64,000 nt of DNA from the NCBI RefSeq assembly GCF_000422305.1, contig NZ_AULN01000014.1:407858-471857 (forward strand). Reading direction: 5' to 3'. A program made the position numbers and the translations under genes. The notes under the pieces are model-generated. The model searched no databases. It worked only from the letters and a program-made list of their open reading frames with translations, and had not been told where the DNA came from. Source of the stretch: Luteimonas mephitis DSM 12574 (lineage in GTDB: Bacteria > Pseudomonadota > Gammaproteobacteria > Xanthomonadales > Xanthomonadaceae). Every line of letters starts with the position of its first letter. Positions within the stretch are counted from its first letter, which is position 1. Shown piece after piece: positions 52,396 through 61,146 of the stretch.

Positions 52396-55300
52396 TCATG
52401 CGCCGGAAAAGCGGCCTCTGTCTTCCTGCGCATGCCCCAGAGCGGACAGCATTTCCAGCAGCTTTGGAAGCCGCTTCTTCCACGGCCCGCGGGCAGTGAA
52501 CCTGGCTGCGATCTCATCGACCGAGAGCGAAACCGGGCTGGCAGCCAGAACATCGGCCACGGCGCGCACCTGGGCAACGGCGTCCTTGGGCCAGGGCTGG
52601 GGCTTGGCCTGCGGGATCATCGCCGGTACACCTTCGTCACCTTCTCCGGATGCGGTCTCAATGGCCTGCTGCTCCGGGATGTGCGCTTCCGGATTCTGGT
52701 ACTCCGGGCGCAACCAGCGAACGTGGCCGCGCGCCTCCTCGGCGGCGCGCTCTGCGTTCAGGGCGAGGAGGCGTTCAAGTACGGCCTCGTCGAAGGCTCG
52801 GCCACTGTCGTCGCGGGATTGCCCGTCATCCGGTGCGTCGTTTCCGTGAGCGACGCGCAGCAGTGACAGCAGGTCACCCCAGCCATAGGCGTACAGGACG
52901 GCCTCGTCGAGCTCGTCGTGCAGCTGCCGCAGCACGGACACCAGGCCCTGTTCGTGGATGGCGCGCTCCTTGGCGGTCAGCGGCTCGCCGCTACGCAGCT
53001 TCTCCAACACGTTGTACATGCCAGTCAAGGTCAGGCCGGGATGCTCGGCCTGCCGGCGTTTGCGGTGGGCGTCGAGCTGCTCGGCAAGGGCGCAAATCCG
53101 GGGGGAGGGGTACTCGCCGAAGGATCGCGTCTCGCCCGTGCTGCCGTCGGCGCCGACTATAGCCATGCCGATGGGGCCGCCGAACTTGTCGGCGCTATCG
53201 AGGTCTGGGAACGTGAATGTCTCGAAGCAGCGCGTCTTGTTGTAGCGAGGATCATTGCCAACGCCCAGACGACCGCCCGTAGCTAACGCCCAAACCGCGT
53301 GGACTGTGCTGGAGAGAATGCCAAGAACCTCCCCACGTGGAACTGCGATGGTGACCAGAGAGCTATCCGGCGTCTTTTCGATCGGCAAGAAGCTGAAAAA
53401 GCGGTGCTTGGACGTCTCCAATGTCGCGATGTAACGATCAAGACCTGCCGTAGCGGCACGGAACTGCTGCCGAGGGTGGCCGATGACCCACCAGCGCTCA
53501 CGGAAGACGGTGTTTCGGTTGTGATCACGCTCCGGCTTCGCGCGCTCCAGAAGATGCTGGTACGCCGCTGGAAACTTTGCGCGCACCTCATCTGCGTCGA
53601 GTCCGTAGAAGTCGATAACGAAGATGTTTCGCGACGTCTGCGAGAGATCCCGCCCGTTGATGTATGGGCGGATGTGCCGTTCGAGCCCAGGCACGGATCC
53701 GAGTCCCAACGAGCGCGCGCGAGCCTCATCGATCTGGAACGCGGAGCCAATGGTCTTCATTCCCACCGAGCAGAGGCCCTGGTTCGCGCGGAGTGGCAAA
53801 GCCTGCGTAGCATCCACCCCAATAGTCAGGTCGGCGTTTATACGTCCCGCTTTGGCAAAGATACCAGCTACCAGGTCGTCGCTCCCGCTTGCCCCATCGT
53901 CAAATTCGCTAGTGACCGTCCTGAGCCTTCCGGACCGACGGCCACCCTCGCCTACAGTCATTGCGATTCGCACGGCAGCGCCGTCGGCGGAGTCAACCCA
54001 TGGATGGTCTGGAATCGCATCAACGAGTGAAAGCGGCGGATCGCCTTCCAGGTGGATCTCGACCGCGCGACGCACGTAGGCTTGGCGCAGGCTGTTGGTC
54101 GTGATGAAGCCAAACCGTTGGATCGCGCCTCTACGAGCGAGAAGCGCCGCGTGGTGCCACCAGCGCATCACAAAATCGGTTGCTTGGGGAAGCTCAGGCC
54201 ATGCCTCCTGGAGCGCATCCACGTATCCGTCGCCCAGCGCATCGCGCATGCGTTTCGAGCCTATGAACGGCGGATTCCCTACGATGAAGTCCGCCTCCGG
54301 CCACGCCGCTTTCCTCGGATTGAGATATCGCTCTACCGGCCTTCTCGCATCCTCGTCCGGTACCAGCTGCCCGGTGACCGGCGATACCTTCATCGTCTCC
54401 CCATCCCACCGCGTCACCGGTACGCCGTGCTCATCGACCACGAACTCCGCGCCGTCGTGAGCCAGCACCGCATCCCGGTTCTCGATGTTGCGGAAGTCCC
54501 GGATCACCGGCTGCGGCGGATGCACGTCACCACGCGTCCGGTAATGCCACTGCAGGTAGCCGATCCACAGCACCACCTCGGCAATCGCGGCGGCGCGCGG
54601 ATTGAGTTCGATCCCCAGCAGGTTGTGCGGATCCACGGTTTCGCCGGCGGCGGCGTCGGCACGCTCGCTACCCAAGGCCAGGTCGGTCTGACGGTAACCG
54701 AGCTCATCCAGCGCGTTGAGCACCTCTCCTTCCAGGCGTTTGAGGTGCTCCAGGGTGACGTAAAGGAAGTTTCCCGAGCCGCAGGCAGGGTCGAGCACGC
54801 GAACGGTGCAGAGGCGGTGGTGGAAGCGCTGCAGCTCTGCGATGGCTGCGTCGGTCTTGTCCTCCGCCGCCAGGGTGCCGGCTGCGGCCTGGGCCTCGCC
54901 CCATTCCTTGCGCAGCGGTTCGATCACCGTCGGCAGCACCAAGCGCTCGACATAGGCGCGCGGGGTGTAGTGGGCGCCAAGCTTGTGACGGTCCTTCGGG
55001 CTGAGGGCGCGTTCCAGCAGGGTGCCGAAGATGGCCGGCTCCACGTGCTTCCAGTCGGCGCGGGCGGCTTCCAGCAGCAGCTCCAGCTGGGCACGGTCCA
55101 GCGGCAGGGTGTCGGGCTGCTTGAACAGCTTGCCGTTGAAACGCAGTACGTTGCCCGCCAGCACAGCTGAGAATCCGCCGGCGTCCATATCGCGCCAGAG
55201 CTGGGCGAGCATGCGCATGGCGACGTCGGGTTGTTCGGCGTGGCGCGCGAGCAGGTCGCGCAGGCTGTCGTTCGGCAGCAGCTGCACGTCCTCGGCGAAC

Positions 55301-55998
55301 ATGGTGAACAGACAGCGCATCAGGAACTGGGCAACGGCCTCAGGCGCATGGCCGCCCTGCTCCAGGCTCCGCGCGAGCTTGGCCAGACGGTCGGCGATGT
55401 CGCGGGTGACCCGGGCTGATTCGCGGCTGGGATCCAGCGACAGCGGCTCCAGCCAGACCTTCCGCAGGCGCTCGCGGATTTCCGGCCGGCGCAGGTCGCC
55501 GAGCGCGATCCTGTGGCTGCGCGGGTCCGGGAACGGGACGTAGGTGCCGCCCGAGCGGCTAAATTCCGAATACAGCTCGATCCGACGGCCGACATCCACG
55601 ACCACCACGAAGGGAGGCCGCCCCTCGCCGGCGGGCAATGCCCGGGCGTAGGCCTCGGCCTGGCTGCGGGCCCGCAGCAGGGCGTCGTCGAAGCCCTTGG
55701 TGTGCGAGCCCAAGCGCAGCTTCTTGGACTCCAGCACGAAGGCGCCGCGCCGGTACAGGTCGATCCGCCCGGCGCTGGTGCTGCCGTCACCGTGGAGGAA
55801 GGTGATCGGCCGCTCGAACATGTAGTCCTGCTCGGGCGTGGGATGCGGGACGTCGACCTCAAGCAGGCGGCAGAGGTCGATCAGAAAGCTCTGGGAGGTG
55901 GACAACTCCGAGGCTGCAACGCCTTTCCACCGGGCGATGAAGGCGTCAGCCGCAGCCTGGGCTTGGGATCCTGCTTCCGTACTCGCGGCGTCTGGCAC
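52396..55998 (-). CDS. Type IIL (MmeI-like) restriction-modification fusion protein
   Basis: 1,200 residues from GTG 55,998. N-terminal nuclease: D80, then E90-S-K92 in GRIDLYRRGAFVLESKK. Helical connector with FGTLLERALSPKDRHKLGAHYTPR, typical of the MmeI group. Gamma-class N6-adenine methyltransferase: motif I DPACGSGNFLYV (about 403-414) and catalytic NPPF (575-578). A C-terminal target-recognition region follows. One polypeptide recognises, methylates one strand and cuts DNA. It heads a leftward operon with Mrr, PLD and membrane-Mrr genes, which suggests a combined restriction system rather than a solitary enzyme. PglX of BREX and DrmMI of DISARM share the methyltransferase but not this nuclease. 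Confidence 0.85.
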   Translation of the reverse strand: MPDAASTEAGSQAQAAADAFIARWKGVAASELSTSQSFLIDLCRLLEVDVPHPTPEQDYMFERPITFLHGDGSTSAGRIDLYRRGAFVLESKKLRLGSHTKGFDDALLRARSQAEAYARALPAGEGRPPFVVVVDVGRRIELYSEFSRSGGTYVPFPDPRSHRIALGDLRRPEIRERLRKVWLEPLSLDPSRESARVTRDIADRLAKLARSLEQGGHAPEAVAQFLMRCLFTMFAEDVQLLPNDSLRDLLARHAEQPDVAMRMLAQLWRDMDAGGFSAVLAGNVLRFNGKLFKQPDTLPLDRAQLELLLEAARADWKHVEPAIFGTLLERALSPKDRHKLGAHYTPRAYVERLVLPTVIEPLRKEWGEAQAAAGTLAAEDKTDAAIAELQRFHHRLCTVRVLDPACGSGNFLYVTLEHLKRLEGEVLNALDELGYRQTDLALGSERADAAAGETVDPHNLLGIELNPRAAAIAEVVLWIGYLQWHYRTRGDVHPPQPVIRDFRNIENRDAVLAHDGAEFVVDEHGVPVTRWDGETMKVSPVTGQLVPDEDARRPVERYLNPRKAAWPEADFIVGNPPFIGSKRMRDALGDGYVDALQEAWPELPQATDFVMRWWHHAALLARRGAIQRFGFITTNSLRQAYVRRAVEIHLEGDPPLSLVDAIPDHPWVDSADGAAVRIAMTVGEGGRRSGRLRTVTSEFDDGASGSDDLVAGIFAKAGRINADLTIGVDATQALPLRANQGLCSVGMKTIGSAFQIDEARARSLGLGSVPGLERHIRPYINGRDLSQTSRNIFVIDFYGLDADEVRAKFPAAYQHLLERAKPERDHNRNTVFRERWWVIGHPRQQFRAATAGLDRYIATLETSKHRFFSFLPIEKTPDSSLVTIAVPRGEVLGILSSTVHAVWALATGGRLGVGNDPRYNKTRCFETFTFPDLDSADKFGGPIGMAIVGADGSTGETRSFGEYPSPRICALAEQLDAHRKRRQAEHPGLTLTGMYNVLEKLRSGEPLTAKERAIHEQGLVSVLRQLHDELDEAVLYAYGWGDLLSLLRVAHGNDAPDDGQSRDDSGRAFDEAVLERLLALNAERAAEEARGHVRWLRPEYQNPEAHIPEQQAIETASGEGDEGVPAMIPQAKPQPWPKDAVAQVRAVADVLAASPVSLSVDEIAARFTARGPWKKRLPKLLEMLSALGHAQEDRGRFSGA

Positions 55999-56339
55999 GT
56001 GGGCCCCCTGCCCTGCGCGTCCTGGCGGTGTGTACAGGATACGACACCGTGCGAGTGGCGGGGCTCGCGTCGTTGGGGGGTATCCTTCCGTCCGTCCAGT
56101 AACTGGTCCAGGTACCTTAGCCCACCGTGCACTTCCGGCCAGGAGCAGTCATGCGCCACAGGACAGCGAGCCACAGTTCCAGGCTGGTCGCGGCCATCCA
56201 TCAACGACCACCTTGCGAGGAGCCACGCCTTGAGCGAGCGTCGAGGTCTCTGTAGCAATAGGGTCCTGCAGCGGCGGGCGAACCAAGCCCAAAAATAGCG
56301 GATACTCGACGGCATAATGCATGCGACCTTGGGGGGGAC
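55999..56339. other. Divergent intergenic region, 341 bases
   Basis: It lies between the leftward restriction operon and the rightward OLD/UvrD pair and should hold both promoters. A run of seven G just before ATG 56,340 is the ribosome site of the OLD gene. No gene or copy of the repeated site was seen. Confidence 0.4.
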
Positions 56340-58070
56340 ATGGCGCGCATCCGACGGCTGGAAATCCGCAACTTCCGCTCGATCAAGACACTGGACTGGG
56401 CGCCTTCACCCGGCATCAACTGCCTCATTGGGCCAGGCGATAGTGGCAAATCGACAATCCTTGATGCCATTGATCTATGTCTGGGCGCGCGACGCAGCAT
56501 CAGTATTGCCGACACAGACTTTTATGAGCTTGTCGTTAGCGAGCCTATCGTCATCACAGTGACCCTGGGTGACCTGTCTGAGGAACTGTTAAGTCTGGAT
56601 TCCTACGGCGAATTTCTGCGGGGATATGATGCAACGACAGGGCAGATCGAGCCGGAACCCAGGATCGACATCGAGACCGTATTGACGCTACGCCTCGAGA
56701 TCGGCGCCGACCTAGAACCGTCGTGGCAGCTGTACTCAGAGAGGGCGCAAGAACAAGGTCTGGAACGCGGGCTCGCCTGGAAGCATCGCGCCGCGTTGAC
56801 GCCGGCGCGCATCGGCAACTACGCCAGCACTCATCTGTCCTGGAGCCGTAGTTCGGTGCTCAACCGGCTGACTGCCGAACGCCCCGATCTCGGAGCCGAG
56901 TTGGCTCGTGCAGCGCGGGACGCGAGGACAGGGTTCGGCAACCAGGCGGGAGCCCAACTGGCTGGGACCCTACAGATCGTGACGCGTGCAGCCACCACGC
57001 TGGGTGTGCCGGTGGGCCAGGCCCAGGCGATGCTGGACGCGCATGCGGTCTCCATTGGCGATGGTGCGATCGCACTGCACAGCGAAACTGGCATTCCGCT
57101 GCGCTCGCTGGGGACGGGGTCGGCACGCCTGCTGATGGCGGGGCTGCAGCGCGAAGCCGCTCAGGCGGCGACCATTGCACTCGTGGACGAAGTCGAATTC
57201 GGCCTGGAGCCTCACCGGCTCAAGCGTCTGCTCGATTCCCTGGGAGCCAAGGACGCGAACCTGCCCCTGCAGGCATTCATGACCACGCACTCGCCCGTAG
57301 CGCTGCGCGAGCTCTCCGGCAACCAGCTGTTCATCGTACGGCGTGAGGGGGATGGCCATGTCGTGCGCCCTGCGGGCGTGACCGATCAGGTGCAAAGCAT
57401 CCTGCGCACGGACCCGGAGGCGTTCCTTGCGAAGTCGATCCTGGTCTGCGAAGGAGCCAGTGAGATCGGACTGGCACGAGGCCTCGACCAATACGGCGTT
57501 GAGGATCACAACCTAACGTCGTTCTTCGCGCTCGGCGGCGCATACGTAAACGCAGGCGGCAGCACGCCAGACCAGTGTCTGGAGAAAGCGCTCGTCTTGC
57601 GTCGACTGGGCTACAACGTGACTGCATTCATCGATGCAGACAAGGCGCCGACACCGGCGCTCCTCGCGACCCTCGCTGCCGAGGGTGTTGATCTCCTCAC
57701 CTGGCGGGCAGGCCGCGCGTTGGAGGATGAACTGTTCATCTGCATGACGGACGCTGCGATCGACGCCCTGCTGGGCTACGCCATCGAACGCATCGGCCGC
57801 GATGACGTGGCCGAGCACATTCGGTCCAAGTCCGAAGGTCAGCGGACTCTTGAAGCCATCGAGGCGGAGAGAGCAGCGCAGGGCATCTATTCGGCGGCGA
57901 CGCGTGAGCTCTTGGGCCGCGCATCGCGGGTCAACAAGAACGGCTGGTTCAAGTCCGTCTCTGCCTATCAGCATGTCGGCCGCAGGATCGTGGGACCGCA
58001 GTGCCAAACCTCTGAAGCCGGATTCGTGGACGTGATGAATCGACTGTGGGCATGGACCCATGCCGCCTGA
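56340..58070 (+). CDS. OLD-family ATPase/TOPRIM nuclease (GajA-like), second copy
   Basis: 576 residues, ATG 56,340. Walker A GPGDSGKST (31-39), signature region SLGTGSARLLMAGLQ, Walker B IALVDEVEFGLEP and H-loop FMTTHSPVALREL. The TOPRIM part has ILVCEGASEIGLARGL and AFIDADKAP, followed by an acidic EDELF. It is coupled to a UvrD-like helicase by an 11-base overlap. Length and order match Gabija GajA/GajB more closely than the first pair at 15.7 kb. Sequence between the two OLD proteins differs widely, so the two pairs were acquired separately. Confidence 0.87.
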   Translation: MARIRRLEIRNFRSIKTLDWAPSPGINCLIGPGDSGKSTILDAIDLCLGARRSISIADTDFYELVVSEPIVITVTLGDLSEELLSLDSYGEFLRGYDATTGQIEPEPRIDIETVLTLRLEIGADLEPSWQLYSERAQEQGLERGLAWKHRAALTPARIGNYASTHLSWSRSSVLNRLTAERPDLGAELARAARDARTGFGNQAGAQLAGTLQIVTRAATTLGVPVGQAQAMLDAHAVSIGDGAIALHSETGIPLRSLGTGSARLLMAGLQREAAQAATIALVDEVEFGLEPHRLKRLLDSLGAKDANLPLQAFMTTHSPVALRELSGNQLFIVRREGDGHVVRPAGVTDQVQSILRTDPEAFLAKSILVCEGASEIGLARGLDQYGVEDHNLTSFFALGGAYVNAGGSTPDQCLEKALVLRRLGYNVTAFIDADKAPTPALLATLAAEGVDLLTWRAGRALEDELFICMTDAAIDALLGYAIERIGRDDVAEHIRSKSEGQRTLEAIEAERAAQGIYSAATRELLGRASRVNKNGWFKSVSAYQHVGRRIVGPQCQTSEAGFVDVMNRLWAWTHAA

Positions 58071-59499
58071 ACTCGACCTGTTCGCAGTCGCACGCGGGTC
58101 GGTCACTGCTCCGGCGGGCTGTGGAAAGACGCAGCTCATCGCCGATACGTTGGCTGCGCACACTGGTAGCAAGCCCATCCTGGTCTTGACCCACACCAAT
58201 GCCGGTGTCGCGGCATTGCGCGCCCGCATGGCCAGAGCGGCTATCCCCAGCTCGGCGTACCGGATCTCGACGATCGATGGGTTCGCGATGCGACTCGCCG
58301 GGAAGTTTCCACTGCGCAGTGGCCTTCCTGCCCAGGCGCTTGAGCTCACAAATCCAGGCCAGGACTATCCAGCGATTCGAGAAGCAGCGGCCGGCCTCCT
58401 TGAGGCCGGACACATCAACGCGGCGCTGCGGGCTACTTACGCGAGGCTCCTAGTCGATGAATACCAGGACTGCAACGCGGTGCAGCATCGCCTGGTGGCT
58501 TGGGCTGCGCAGACCCTGCCAACATGCGTGCTTGGCGATCCCATGCAAGCGATCTTTGGATTCGGGGGGAATCGTTTGGTCAACTGGCAAGTCGATGTCG
58601 AGGCGCAGTTTCCTTTTGTCGGCATGCTGCAGACACCTTGGCGCTGGCGGCGGGCTGGCACCGAGGAATTGGGGCAATGGCTGCTGAACGCGCGGGCGCT
58701 GCTTCAAGCCGGACAGCCCGTAGACCTGCAAGGGGCCCCGCCAGAAGTGCAATGGGTGCAACTGACCGCGGAGACGGCCGACGGGCAGCGTCGGGCCGCC
58801 GCCAGGACTCGCGGGCGCAACGCTCAGGACAGCGTGCTCATCATCGGCGACGCAATGAATGTCCGTGGGCGCCACCAGCTGACCAGCCAGACACCTGGCG
58901 CATCAGTTGTGGAGCGCGTTGACCTGGTGGAACTCATCCAGTTCGCACGAGCCTTTGACCCTGTAGGGGCCAATTCGCTAGGGCAAGTGGTCGCGTTTGC
59001 TGCGAGCCTGATGACCGGAGTGCGGCCGGCCGCGCTGCTGGAACGTGTGCGCGTTCTGCAGAATGGCAGGCCTCGCAATCCACCGACACCGATCGAGGCT
59101 GCAGCCCTGACGTTTGCTCAAGGTCCCAGCGTCGCAGAGGCTTCTCGGTTACTGCATTCCTTTGCGCGGCAGCCGGGCACTCATGTGTACCGTCCCGAGA
59201 TGCTGCGCTGCTGCCAAGCTGCTATGCAGGTCGCCGCTCGAGGCACCTGCACGCTTAAGGAAGCAGCACTTCAAGCGCGCGAGCGTCAACGTCATATGAG
59301 CCGGCCGGTTGCTCGGCGGTCAGTTGGCAGCACTTTGCTACTCAAAGGACTTGAGGCCGATGTCGCGGTTGTGCTTGAGCCACAGGCTATGACGGCGGCA
59401 CACCTTTACGTCGCACTAACTAGAGGCGCTCGAAAAATCGTGGTTTGCTCCCCCACCAGCATGCTTACTCCACGCCCGGACGCCCAAAGCAACGCCTGA
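58060..59499 (+). CDS. UvrD/Rep-like helicase (GajB-like), second copy
   Basis: 479 residues, close to GajB length. Motifs: Walker A TAPAGCGKTQL, motif Ia VLTHTNAGVAALRARM, ISTIDGFAMR, Walker B LLVDEYQDCN, motif III VLGDPMQAIFGF, motif IV-like TPWRWR, motif V-like STLLLKGLEADVAVV and motif VI HLYVALTRGARKIVV. The set is complete for superfamily 1. It forms with the OLD nuclease a Gabija-like unit expected to respond to phage by DNA cleavage when nucleotide levels fall; that mechanism is taken from the known system. Confidence 0.87.
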   Translation: MPPELDLFAVARGSVTAPAGCGKTQLIADTLAAHTGSKPILVLTHTNAGVAALRARMARAAIPSSAYRISTIDGFAMRLAGKFPLRSGLPAQALELTNPGQDYPAIREAAAGLLEAGHINAALRATYARLLVDEYQDCNAVQHRLVAWAAQTLPTCVLGDPMQAIFGFGGNRLVNWQVDVEAQFPFVGMLQTPWRWRRAGTEELGQWLLNARALLQAGQPVDLQGAPPEVQWVQLTAETADGQRRAAARTRGRNAQDSVLIIGDAMNVRGRHQLTSQTPGASVVERVDLVELIQFARAFDPVGANSLGQVVAFAASLMTGVRPAALLERVRVLQNGRPRNPPTPIEAAALTFAQGPSVAEASRLLHSFARQPGTHVYRPEMLRCCQAAMQVAARGTCTLKEAALQARERQRHMSRPVARRSVGSTLLLKGLEADVAVVLEPQAMTAAHLYVALTRGARKIVVCSPTSMLTPRPDAQSNA

Positions 59500-59969
59500 T
59501 AGCGCTCGGCGCCCTTCTGGGCAAAGTACCCCGTCTGATTTCTCGAGCCTCCTCACGGTATCTGACCAATCGCCGCCAACCGCCTCATCGGCTTGTTTCC
59601 GCGGCTCGCAGCGCGGCGAATCATTGAAAGTCCTGCTTAGAGCGCCAGGTTATGGATTTAATGACAGCAACCGCTACACAGCAGGTGCTGACAAGTGACC
59701 TCGCGAGTGGTCGCAATGGTCGCACCACGCCTGTCCTGCACTTAGAAGAGGACCATCGCCATTCCCCTCCGGCAGGAGATTGCCATGGGCATATCTCCAC
59801 ACCTCGCATCCCCATGAGCCTTGGAACAAGGGAAAACTCATCGGCCAGAAGGCCCCCTCAAGTTGAGACATCTGGGCCATCCGGTTTTCGTCGAGACCGA
59901 CCCAACACAAGTTTGAGCTGATGTGCATCCCGCGCCCCACGGCGCGGTAAGCGCGAATCACGCCTACAG
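59500..59969. other. 470 bases between convergent genes, no supported gene
   Basis: Short frames on both strands (for example 59,674-59,961 minus) lack ribosome sites and recognisable domains. No RNA gene, terminator or clear repeated site was seen. It may contain a decayed module. Confidence 0.35.
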
Positions 59970-60944
59970 CTAAGCAACCGCCGCATTTGAAAGCATCAGC
60001 CCTGACGGCACGACGAACAATCCAATCTGATCCACCGGCACTTGCAAGCGCTTGTCGCCAATTAACTCAAAGTGATCCACAGCAGTTTCTTTCGGAAAAG
60101 TGACCCGCGTGGTATGAAGAATCGAGTTAGGCGGCGGAGTTAGCCTGCTGAAATCGACAAGCACATGTGCTCTCCCGTCGTGCTGAACGACCTCGTGGAT
60201 TGAGTGATCAAAGCGCTGTACGCCAATTTCACGCAACTGACGCGCCGTCCCTGGCGCGTCAATCATAGCGGCATATGTACAGGAGGCACTTCGCGTCACC
60301 ACCTCGCCTTTGTACGCACAGCGTAGGGAAATGATTCCTACTCCGTCCACGGTGTATCCGGCTGGATCCAGTTGCTTTTCAAGATCGAAATTCGGCTGTT
60401 CTTCTACCGAGTCGCGGAGAGCATCCAGCACAGCCGCAAAGCCGTCTCGCCCTCCATGTACGAAAGTAGGGACAGAGGCAACGCTCCCAATGTCAGCATT
60501 TGAAACGACTGCAACTATTTCAACATGATGGAACTGCACGAAATCTGATTCAACGCGTGCGACACTTCCCCAAGACGCGATTTCTTTGTCGGAAAGGCAA
60601 TCAAAGTCGTAGAGCATGATCCCAAACCGGGCCGCCTTGACTCGTGCCGGTTCGGAAAAACCATTCCTCGACACAGCGATCATGCCGTCGAGATTCAGGC
60701 TAATTTTGCGTCCAGCGAGCTCCTCTATCCACTTGACCGACTGCGAGTCCGCATGGTCTCGACACTCCACAGTCGTGCGCTTGTCGTCAGCGCTGGTGAT
60801 CAGTACATCGACCTGTCGTGCCTGCCCTGTGTCCGGATCTTTGATGCCTTTTGGACTCCACTCGACCTTTGCACCCGCGTCCTGCACTAGTCGCTGGATG
60901 CGGTAGCAGAGTTTCTCGAGGGCCTTCCAGCTAGGATCGTCCAC
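59970..60944 (-). CDS. Protein with N-terminal PD-(D/E)XK restriction-like domain
   Basis: 324 residues from GTG 60,944. Residues 1-130 look like a restriction endonuclease fold: WKALEKLCYRIQRLVQDAGAKVEWSP, then DTGQARQVDVLITSADDKRTTVECRDH (Asp, then E-C-R in place of E-x-K), SVKWIEELAGRKISLNLDGMIAVSRNGFSEPA. The remaining about 190 residues are of unknown fold and beta-rich. The catalytic Lys appears to be Arg, so activity may be altered, although the pattern is seen in other family members. It is the last gene before site D and is convergent with the UvrD gene. A DNA-targeting defence role is inferred from fold and place. Confidence 0.65.
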   Translation of the reverse strand: MDDPSWKALEKLCYRIQRLVQDAGAKVEWSPKGIKDPDTGQARQVDVLITSADDKRTTVECRDHADSQSVKWIEELAGRKISLNLDGMIAVSRNGFSEPARVKAARFGIMLYDFDCLSDKEIASWGSVARVESDFVQFHHVEIVAVVSNADIGSVASVPTFVHGGRDGFAAVLDALRDSVEEQPNFDLEKQLDPAGYTVDGVGIISLRCAYKGEVVTRSASCTYAAMIDAPGTARQLREIGVQRFDHSIHEVVQHDGRAHVLVDFSRLTPPPNSILHTTRVTFPKETAVDHFELIGDKRLQVPVDQIGLFVVPSGLMLSNAAVA

Positions 60945-61041
60945 GTTTTATCGCCCTATATTTGTTGGTATCCAATTTGTGGCCTCCGATGCTTGCTTTG
61001 TAAACACCTGTCGCCGTTCACTGCAGCAAGCGCATTTGACG

Positions 61042-61094
61042 TCCGCTTCGGGTCGGAAGCTGCCTTCCCCTACCCACGATAAATCTTCCTAATC
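61042..61094 (+). repeat. Repeated site D, extended form
   Basis: Core at 61,070-61,094: CTACCCAC, GATAA, ATCTTCC, TAATC. Upstream arm TCCGCTTCGGGTCGGAAG matches site C without gaps. GGTCGGAA before and TTCCGGACC after the core are near inverted repeats, so the whole site could fold into an imperfect hairpin. It lies in the 202-base gap between two leftward nuclease-like genes. Confidence 0.7.
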
Positions 61095-61146
61095 CACAAT
61101 TCCGGACCGATGGGCAGTTGCTTGTTGCCAAGCTAGTGAAACCGAT

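Noticed and set aside
50716..55998. DISARM or BREX locus, because of a large methyltransferase and a PLD protein
   Set aside because: No DrmA/DrmB/DrmD helicases and no PglZ, BrxC or BrxL genes are present, and the methyltransferase has its own MmeI-like nuclease domain.
59652..59961. Short open frames on both strands after the second UvrD-like gene
   Set aside because: No ribosome site, domain or coding-like composition; overlapping frames on opposite strands.
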